Assembly: GCA_000711775.1 (NCBI GenBank) | Contig: ARYC01002455.1 | Coordinates: forward strand, 1-64,000 | Reading direction: 5' to 3' | DNA from: Oxytricha trifallax | Taxonomy: Eukaryota; Ciliophora; Spirotrichea; Sporadotrichida; Oxytrichidae | Length of the DNA stretch: 64,000 nucleotides | Part shown: in pieces, positions 55,913-64,000 of the stretch | Position numbering within the stretch: the first letter of the stretch is position 1 | Layout: the number at the start of each line of letters is the position of its first letter | Program-made: the position numbers and the translations under genes | The notes under the pieces: model-generated | What the model was told of the DNA's origin: nothing | The model's database searches: none | Seen by the model: only the letters and a program-made list of their open reading frames with translations

Positions 55913-56017
55913 CTTATTTTTGCTATCGTTTAACTGTGAAGTAACTTTCTTGAAACCATCATCGTTGGTCTCATCTTCGTCAAGATTGACATTTTCGAAT
56001 TGCTTCGAAGTCGACAT
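55913..56017 (-). CDS. N-terminus of an unknown host gene, next to TBE-G
   Basis: The minus strand from an ATG (complement at 56015-56017) reads MSTSKQFENVNLDEDETNDD and GFKKVTSQLNDSKNKS up to the TBE-G end. Removing TBE-G with one ACT copy continues the frame into 51009-50960. The leader upstream is AT-rich. The residues are polar and low in hydrophobics; family unknown. TBE-G therefore appears to sit inside, or at the edge of, a coding segment. Confidence 0.55.
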
Positions 56018-56520
56018 ATTTTTTGTATTTTATAAATCATCATCATTGATAAAATTTATGTATTTAAAATCAAATAACTCAAAATAATGAATATTGATGG
56101 CTGTGTCTGGTTTTTAGAACAGTTGATTTTCTTTCTCTTCATCAATAGAAAAAACTAAATTTAAATATTAAAATAGGGGTCTTGATTTCTAACTTGAAAA
56201 AATGCTGTAACAAGAGAAACAGCACAGTGGCGATCAAAGTCATGTAGTAGAAAGATATTTATTGATTTAATTTAGAAAATCCAAAAAATAAATTAATGAT
56301 AAATCTATGATATTTCAAGTTGGAGCCATTGGCAGGCTCTTGAGCTTCTCTGAAAATCTATCAAAAATGCTTCATACACTTCATCAGTAGTCAAACATAA
56401 AAAATCTATGTATATAATTTAGGATCATATATTTAGGGTATATTCAATTATTGAGAAAAAAGAAAACAAATTAGGCTAATTTGCAAAAAGAAAATAGAGA
56501 GTTAATTATTAAAATATTAA
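56018..56520. other. AT-rich, nothing assigned
   Basis: A GC-richer patch near 56320-56360 (TTGGAGCCATTGGCAGGCTC) could be coding but is too short to call. Confidence 0.4.
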
Positions 56521-56522
56521 TA

Positions 56523-57467
56523 TTAAGCGAGTATAATTAAAATGGGGAGACTGTTAAAATTAAATCAAAAAAGAGATCAATTAAAATTATGATCATCTCA
56601 ATACACAAGAGTTAAGATCCAACTGTCACTATTTTGAATTAAGTTTGAGTAGATCCTTATTTATTTTTAATGTATTAATCAACTAACTAAAAATGGAATT
56701 TCTTTGTTTTTTCATCTTTTATAACTTTTTCTATTTTTTGTTCATCGATCAAGTAGATGCTGTAGCTGATCTTCAAGTTTTTTCATAATTTTCATAGATA
56801 TCTTCAGGGTATCTTCAGGATATTTTCCTTAAAAAATTTAAAATGTGGAGAGTGTGGAGCCCAATATTGACAATAATAGTAGTATTAGCACTAATAATCT
56901 CAAAATCAAGCATTATTATGAGTCTGGGATTTTTTAAAAACATCTTGTTTTTCTAAAATTCATAGATGTGATGTCTAATGTTGAAGATGATGTTGATGAA
57001 AACTAAGAAAAAATCAGTGATGTAAAATTTTGAAATTCTCTAGAATTTCAACCAGACTCATAATAATGCTTGAAGTTGAGATTATTAGTGCTATTACTAC
57101 TACTATTGTCAATATTGGGCTCCACACTCTCCACACTTTAAAATTTTTAAGGAAAATATCCTGAAGACACCCTGAAGATACCCTGAAGATATCTATGAAA
57201 ATTATGAAAAAACTTGAAGATCAGCTACAGCATCTACTTGATCGATGAACAAAAAATAGAAAAAGTTAAAAAAGATGAAAAAACAAAGAAATTCCATTTT
57301 TAGTTAGTTGATTAATACATTAAAATTAAATAAGGATCTACTCAAACTTAATTCAAAATAGTGACTGTTGGATCTTAACTCTTGTGTATTGAGATGATCA
57401 TAATTTTAATTGATCTCTTTTTTGATTTTATTTTAACAGTCTCCCCATTTTAATTATACTCGCTTAA
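56523..57467. mobile_element. Hairpin element H3 (TTAAGCGAG family), 945 bp
   Basis: Ends TTAAGCGAGTATAATTAAAA and complement, flanked by TA (56521-56522, 57468-57469). The arms mirror each other over about 450 bp. It shares the ATCTTCAGGGTATCTTC repeats and the internal block GTGGAGAGTGTGGAG with H2. Confidence 0.9.
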
Positions 57468-57469
57468 TA

Positions 57470-58046
57470 TTTACTTCTTTACTCCTCAAAATGGCAAGAG
57501 TATTTATATCTGCTATATCAAATCTTTCTAAAACATAACGTATTTACAAGATTTCTCTTATCCAAATGTGATTCATCGTTAGTAGCAGTTCAACATTACA
57601 ATTATGGTTTGTAAATAGGATTAGGGAAGTGACTTTGAATTAAAAATAATGTAGAAAATTCATTGATAACAATCGTTTAATACTAATTTAGATATGAATT
57701 ATTACTAAGGATAGCATTTTAAAACCCACATTTTTGGATGAATCTTGACAAGATGTTTTGAAATGGTTTGTATGTATACAATTGTCTAATTTTCCTGGCA
57801 AGTGAAGCAGTTGCTCATGTCTTAGCAACTTCATGGTTCAATCATAAGATCCCAGAATGCTGCTGAAGCTATACTTTTCATTTTATTTTGCATAACTTTA
57901 AAATTAGAGTTGTTTGAATAAATTAAACAAATAAAGGCTTAATTTAATCATTTCTAGATTTAAATAATTAAGACATCTAGAATTGTAATTACACATGAAT
58001 TAGAATTATTTGTGAAAAATTATACTTTATGAATAAATTCTTTATA
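57470..58046. other. AT-rich, nothing recognised
   Basis: Spacer between two hairpin elements; a frame MARVFISAISNLSKTQ near 57500 is too short to support. Confidence 0.45.
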
Positions 58047-58874
58047 TTAAGCGAGTATAATCGAAATGAGGAGATCATTATAAAGAAATCAAAAATGCAG
58101 TGAATTAAGATTAAGATCATTTCAAAGTATACTAATGTTTTTCCAACTGTAGAGATTATAAATTTATTAATGATTTTAAGTAGCAACTTTAAATTATTAA
58201 TCAAACATGGCGATGTATCTATAGTAATCACCAACTTTTTCTTTATAAATTTCTTAGATATCTTCATTGTACCTTCCTCAAAAAATAAAAAGTCAAAAAT
58301 ATTAAAAATAGTAATAATGCAATAACAATAACAGCAGAAGCAACAATAACAGCAGTAACTTAACTAAAATCATAAAAAAGAGAGTCTGGTTGAAATTTTC
58401 AAGGAAATTTAAAATATTAAAAATTATTGATTAATTATTTTATATTCATCATCTTAATCATAAATATCATCTTTATCAATAAATCTTTAAACTACAATTT
58501 TAGGAAATTTGTATTTTTTGGGAAAAATCCCCAGACTCTCTTTTTTATGATTTTAGTTAAGTTACTGCTTGTATTGTTGCTTCTGCTGTTATTGTTATTG
58601 CATTATTACTATTTTTAATATTTTTGTCTTTTTAATTTTTTGAGGAAGATACAATGAAGATATCTAAGAAATTTATAAAGAAAAAGTTGGTGATTACTAT
58701 AGATACATCGCCATGTTTGATTAATAATTTAAAGTTGCTACTTAAAATCATTAATAAATTTATAATCTCTACAGTTGGAAAAACATTAGTATACTTTGAA
58801 ATGATCTTAATCTTAATTCACTGCATTTTTGATTTCTTTATAACGATCTCCTCATTTCGATTATACTCGCTTAA
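58047..58874. mobile_element. Hairpin element H4 (TTAAGCGAG family), 828 bp
   Basis: Ends TTAAGCGAGTATAATCGAAA and complement, flanked by TA. The arms are mirror copies, so the same low-complexity frame appears in both (starting MKISKKFIKKKLVITIDT); I treat this as a by-product of the hairpin, not a gene. Confidence 0.9.
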
Positions 58875-59199
58875 TATTTTAAATATAATCAAATATCCCT
58901 GATTTTTTTGTTTGATACCTTAAATGAAAAATACAGCTTAAACATAATTTCTGGAATCTCTTGATTGAACTAATAAGTGGTTGAAGTATAAAATACTGCT
59001 TTTATTTATAAAAAAGATTCATTATTTGCAATCATACAAATCAGAGCAGAACATCTTTCAAGATTCACCCACATTCGTAAGACTATTGAATGCGATAAAG
59101 AATAGAAAGTAAAAGATAGTTTTAGATTCCTTATCAATGTCATAACTCAAGTCTCAAATAGCAACTGAACAGCTTTATATCAATATATTTCCTGCATTG

Positions 59200-62100
59200 A
59201 ATTTAAATAAACAGTAACTTTAAATTTTTACTTTGCAACATTGTGCAATAAATCAAATGATATCTAAATAAAATCATGAATACCTCTGATACTCTAAGTC
59301 ATCTTCAAAGTATTGAGCAAACTTGCCATTTGTTAGGAGGTTTTTTGACTTGGTCATTTCACCTTAAAGAATCGCAAATATTTATATAACAAGTAGGATT
59401 ATTATCAAATAATCAACATAGTACAAATAGCGCATGACTTTACTTTCAATTTATAAAATGAATTCATTATAATTTATATTATTTTTATTTACACTTTTTT
59501 GTCGCTGAATGCTCCCATGATCCATAGAATAACTCACTAAGGTTTGTTATAGATGGGTCTAATATAATAAATGTTGTAGAGGAAGTCTATGAATTCATAA
59601 GCATTGATGTAGCATCATACTCTATTATTCTGAGGTATTTTTAACTTTTTTAGGCACACATCTTATATTAATTTCTAATAAATTGTACTGGAATATAGCA
59701 AAATAATCAATAAAATAATTCATTATTATATTCATTGGTCTGTTGATAACATCCTCAAGCTACATAGTTCATAAGCGCAATTATAGCTGGATTACCTTCA
59801 ACGCTTAAATTAATGATAAATGTTCAAAAACATGATTATATAGAAGTGTATTGTTATAAATAATTATAACATTTTAGATTTTATCAAAGAAGTTTAAAGT
59901 TTTAATTAGTAATATAATTCATCTTCATCTTAGCTTTATTTAGAGATAATTGTACATAGGGTTCTTTAATTAGCTTTAAAATAAATATGAATAATAGATC
60001 ATTATATACGATACTAATCTTTCTGTTAAAGAAATATGAATTTGGTTTTAAAAGCTTTAAAAAGTGAGACATAGCTCCTGTATAAAACGCTCCTTTATAA
60101 CTCTACAGTTATATGGGATTGATTTCTTATTATAACTCATTAATGATTACTAAATGCGAGACTTGTCTATTGAAGAAGCTGATTTTATTAAAAAGTAGGC
60201 TTTCATACATTATCAGAATTAAATGATTATTTGAGATTTTAAGAAATTTGTAGAAATTAAGCGACTTTGTCTGATTTATTATTAAGCCTTGATTCTTGTA
60301 TAAATTGAGTAGTGCTTATTAAAAAATATTTTTTAAAATTACTTATCAAAATACTTGAAGGCCAAAGAAGAAGCTCTTTTGACAGCTTATTCATGAATTT
60401 TTTTAAAATAAAATTACTCTAAATTCTTGAAATTTCATTGTTCTTCATTAAGATTAGTAAATAAATTCTATATATGCTGTTTGTATTTAAATCACCTTAC
60501 AGACTTTATCATAATTTATAATTTTGTATATTTAGTGAATTAACTATTAAATTAAAGCTAAAAAGAATACTTATTATACAAATAAAAAAGGAGATGTTTA
60601 ATAAAGGGTTTCATCTTCTTTATCATCGTAATCTTTATCCTCATTAATAAAAAATGATTCTAAGTTCTCTCTTTTTGACACCATGCTAAGCAAATGTCCA
60701 TGACACCTGTGGTCTTATTTGTGGGACTACTAAAAATAAAATTTTAGGATATCATAATTGCAACTTGCATTTTAAATGAGTCCTCTATTCTACCTGCTCT
60801 GATACATGATACTTTTTATTATAACAAATTTTTGATTAAATTTATCAATGTCCTATTATAAATCATCAATCTCTTATTTTTTAAATCTTCCATTTTATCA
60901 CAGAGTAAAGTTTACTAGAATATATTCTATTTGTCTTGCATTTATTCAATAAATAAATAAATAAAATAGAATTGGATGTATACAAATTCAAGACTTGAAA
61001 TTTTTTAGCCTAAAACATTATCTTTGTAACTAATAGATAACTTTTTCCTGCCTTTACTATCAATTAATTTCAAATTAATTAAAAGAACTCTACATTTAGG
61101 TAGAATCTAATTATAAAAACGGGTACCATATTGAAATCACTCTGTAAAGATATGTGTAGAAAGTTTACAAAAGCTATAACAATCCATAGTTCCATTAAAT
61201 AAGTGCTAAATTTTTATATATTTATTAGAGGCGGCACTGAAATCACTTAATTTTAATAAGTGCCAATTTATTTGTTAATAAACTAAATAAACACCTAGTT
61301 TAAACTTATAAGATTTTTATGAAAAAATGGGTGTTGTAGTCAATTACGAACTGCGGTAACAAACACTAAATATGGTAATAATTTCAATTTTAAATTAGAG
61401 AGGGGGCTTTAAAAGAGGGCAAATATCTGCCCTTAAAATCCAATATAACCTATTTCTTAGCGAATTAATGTATTATTTTCAATCTTTTTTTATCTAGTTT
61501 AAATATTTCTGAATCTATCAAACATAATATTGATCCCTATTAGTTAAGAACTAAAAGATAATCTGTTAGAAAATGTTAATGTCAAAATGTACGAGTCACT
61601 ATGAACAAATTCTTTAAATTACAAAGTTTTCCTGAAGATTCTAAATATTACAGATAAATTTGGTTTGTTGATTTAATTGAAGTAGAAATATAAAACTTTA
61701 ATGTCCTGAATGGAGGACATAGTCATTTATAGATGATTTCAGAATATTTTTAGTGAGACATTATTGTCTATACAGTCAGGTGGACAAGTTATATTGGTAT
61801 CATAATGAAAAATCTTTTAATCAGGCATGAAGATAAAAACCTAAATCCCAAAAAGGTAAATAAAAAAATGGAAAATAGTAATTTAATTGAAGGACACTGG
61901 GAAGTCCAAAAATATCTCATCAAGCATTTAGATAATTTATTATCAGGAAATCCTAAATAAATAGGACCTTATTTATCAAAAGCTTTATGATGATAAAATT
62001 TAGAATTATTAAAATCATAAGATTTTTTATAGTATATCTAATAGATATTTAATATAAACAATAATGAATATCTTTTTTCGATTAATTTTTTTTTTAATAC

Positions 62101-63340
62101 ATCAATTCACTTAAAAAAAGGATTATAGAATTTTTTCAGGGAAGAGCGATACCCTTCCCGAAGCTGCCGTCTCCTAGACCCCTTTAATTACTATTTTATC
62201 GTTTTGGGATTTTGCCGTCCTGACCCAAATGATCCATTAGGGTCTGCATCTATAGTTCTCTGCTTTTGTTAAATATAATGCCAGATCTCTCATAAGAAAG
62301 ATTGAAATAATTACTATAGTTCGCAATTGTTACTACAGTTCGCAATTGACTACATGACCAAAAAATATTACAATCTTATTTTGTTAATTCAAAAGTGCCA
62401 GGTCCAGCCTATTTAATTTATTAAATTGTAACAAAATCAAAATTCTTGAGAATAATATAGATATTCGCAGATATAAAGAAGTTGCTTTTTATGTAGTAAA
62501 TATTTAATGGTTCTATTAGTTCACAACATGCATAAAGTCATTTTAAATTATAGCTAATTATAAAAGCATATAAAAGTTATGATTTAATTTTTTTAATTAT
62601 TTGAGATAAATGGACTTATAAACTTCTAATTTCAATACAGAATCTTACATTCTCTTTAGTCAAAAAAAGAGAAAAACAGGAGAGAATAAAAAAAATGAAT
62701 CTTTTTGAATTATTATATCAACCAAAAATTGATACTTTAATAACAAGTTTTCAGCGATTTACATATTTTCATTTAATGCAAAAGACTTTATTAAGTTTTT
62801 TTTTTAATTATTTGCATAATGAAATGTCTAGAAAGCCGAAACTCTTGTTGTTAAATTAGTAAGATTATAATTAAACATTTTTAATAATGAACAAGAAAAA
62901 AACAAATGAATTTTCCAATTAATATAAATACTGAGGGAGCCTTAAGTGAATACTTTTAAAGATTTCATCAGTTTGATTAGACTATTTCGTGATCATAATC
63001 TTATTCAATATAGTGATAGAAGTTTAAATTGACTTGAAGATAGAATATTTATCATAACATATATTCAGATGATTTGAATGAGACATTTTTAAAAATAATT
63101 GTGGATCAAAGGTATGAAATATATTTAAAGCTCTTTATAATTATTAGTCCATGAATTCAAAAAAGGATTCCCATTTTTGAAAGAATATTGATTTAAGCTT
63201 TCTGTTTAGTGTCTGGGTATTCACTGGAATATTAATCGAGTAAGATATGGAAATCATGTATTACTTAAGTTTTTTCTTGAAAAAATAAATAACTTTAAAG
63301 GTGGAAAAAATAAAGTGAAATGAAAAATTAAAATTCATAT
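59200..63340 (+). mobile_element. Decayed TBE of the TBE-D type (relic)
   Basis: Scattered but collinear matches to TBE-D run through this 4.1-kb stretch: transposase-like DNA near 59290 (AAGTATTGAGCAAACTTGCC) and 59780 (ACCTTCAACGC); 22-kDa-like DNA near 60360 (CCAAAGAAGAAGCTC); the intergenic region near 61120 (AAGATATGTGTAGAAAG, TTCCATTAAAT); and kinase-like DNA near 63060 (CAGATGATTTGAATGA) and 63250 (GATATGGAAATCATG). The terminal repeats are no longer recognisable. Coordinates are approximate. Confidence 0.6.
62130..62270 (+). other. GC-rich patch inside the relic TBE
   Basis: A patch much richer in G+C than its surroundings, open in a ciliate-code frame (EERYPSRSCRLLDPFNYYFI then VLGFCRPDPNDPLGSASIV). 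It has no counterpart in intact TBEs. It could be an inserted coding segment, but it is short. Confidence 0.3.
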
Positions 63341-63398
63341 TTTTTAAAAAAAATAAATGGGAGTCCCTACTATTCTCGATAATTATTAAAGAGACATT

Positions 63399-64000
63399 CA
63401 AAACCCCCAAAACCCTTTCAGTAGTTTGATTGAGTTTTTGATTGATAAAAGTAGACTATTAGTGCATACTTTATTAGGGTTTTAATAGGGTTTATGTAGG
63501 AGTTTAATGTTTAAATGTAATGTATAGTAGTGTGTATTAGAGGGGTTTTATTTTTATTATTCATTCAAACTATACCTTGGCATCATGTGCTAATTTTCTA
63601 AATTTGATATCTCCTATCCAGTTTATCATTTAGTCTATTGTTTGCTCTGCTCTGTGGTTTGGTCTTAAGATAATCTGCTCAGCCATATCTTTCATTTTAC
63701 CTTTTATCTTATTCTAGTCTAGATATTGCTATATTCTCTGTTTTGAATCTTTCTCTCTCTTACAGCTATAGTAATCATTTCTATGCATATCGCATTCAGC
63801 AATAATTGCTGCTAGAGCCCATACATCCCACTTAATATCACCATCTCTCCAGTCCTCCCTTTCTGGAAAGTATCCAGGAGTACCATAAACGTTGCCAAGT
63901 CCTGAAGCTTCAACTCTTTATGATCTATTGAAATCAATTATTACAACTCTGAGAGGAGAAAAGTCAAGCATAATATTCTCAGGCTTCAAGTCTCTATGAA
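63399..64000 (-). mobile_element. TBE-H, left part, cut by the window end
   Basis: It begins CAAAACCCCCAAAACCC after the triplet ATT and matches the left ends of TBE-A and TBE-E, including the short leader before the kinase gene. Confidence 0.95.
63561..64000 (-). CDS. TBE-H zinc-finger/kinase-like protein, 3' part
   Basis: The complement of TGA lies at 63561-63563. Reading leftwards from the window end the residues include HRDLKPENIMLDFSPLR (near 63995-63950) and GTPGYFPEREDW (about 63890-63855), then a basic tail. The 5' part is outside the window. Confidence 0.75.

Noticed and set aside
57989..58902. Paired 82- and 92-residue ORFs in hairpin H4
   Set aside because: The same mirror-arm artefact.
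1..64000. Euplotes-type code (TGA as Cys) or the standard code
   Set aside because: Conserved transposase residues such as WSQIK need TAG/TAA as Gln, and genes end at TGA.
1..64000. CRISPR arrays, operons, bacterial promoters
   Set aside because: Eukaryotic germline DNA with introns and telomeric transposons; no regularly spaced repeats were seen.

Overview
The window is germline (micronuclear) DNA of a hypotrich ciliate, most likely Oxytricha/Sterkiella or a close relative. The reasons are: (i) transposons of about 4.1 kb that end in C4A4-type telomeric repeats, have 3-bp ANT target duplications and carry three genes, the layout known for TBE (telomere-bearing element) transposons; (ii) reading frames that make sense only if TAA and TAG are glutamine and TGA is the sole stop; (iii) AT-rich DNA in which coding segments (MDSs) are broken by short sequences (IESs) flanked by direct repeats (pointers). 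ORFs called with the standard code are truncated throughout, so coordinates here come from reading with the ciliate code.

Layout. 1-1.93 kb: tail of a TBE, then a divergent transposon with a DDE transposase, extreme TAGTC/GACTA enrichment and a telomere-like end. 2.3-7.5 kb: a VIT + von Willebrand A gene on the minus strand; one of its IESs (about 2.6 kb) contains a whole second, GC-rich gene on the plus strand (4.66-6.85 kb) that has five candidate IESs of its own. 8.6-11.1 kb: a GC-rich coding-like island and a plus-strand CDS of unknown function. 12.5-23.05 kb: pieces of a multi-pass membrane protein on the minus strand, separated by nested insertions: an outer foldback, a foldback with coding arms, TBE-A and a 1-kb hairpin element; a decayed succinyl-CoA ligase alpha-like gene lies here too.

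23.8-40.9 kb: a giant inverted duplication. TBE-B, a gene fragment and half of TBE-C on the left are mirrored by half of TBE-C, the same gene fragment and TBE-E on the right, with a complete TBE-D exactly at the centre. 41.3-44.6 kb: coding segments of one or more unidentified genes. 44.8-50.7 kb: TBE-F, carrying a 1.78-kb element with an 8-bp target duplication. 51.0-55.9 kb: TBE-G, carrying a foldback element, inserted in the 5' part of a gene. 56.5-58.9 kb: two more hairpin elements. 59.2-63.3 kb: a decayed TBE. 63.4 kb to the end: TBE-H, cut by the window.

Each TBE encodes a DDE (IS630/Tc1-like) transposase of about 42 kDa, a '22-kDa' protein of unknown function and a '57-kDa' zinc-finger/kinase-like protein. 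Transposase and kinase lie on one strand and the 22-kDa gene on the other. Most copies here carry frameshifts or TGA codons. Host genes would be assembled in the somatic nucleus by removing TBEs, hairpin elements and pointer-flanked IESs. No rRNA gene, CRISPR array or convincing tRNA gene was seen.
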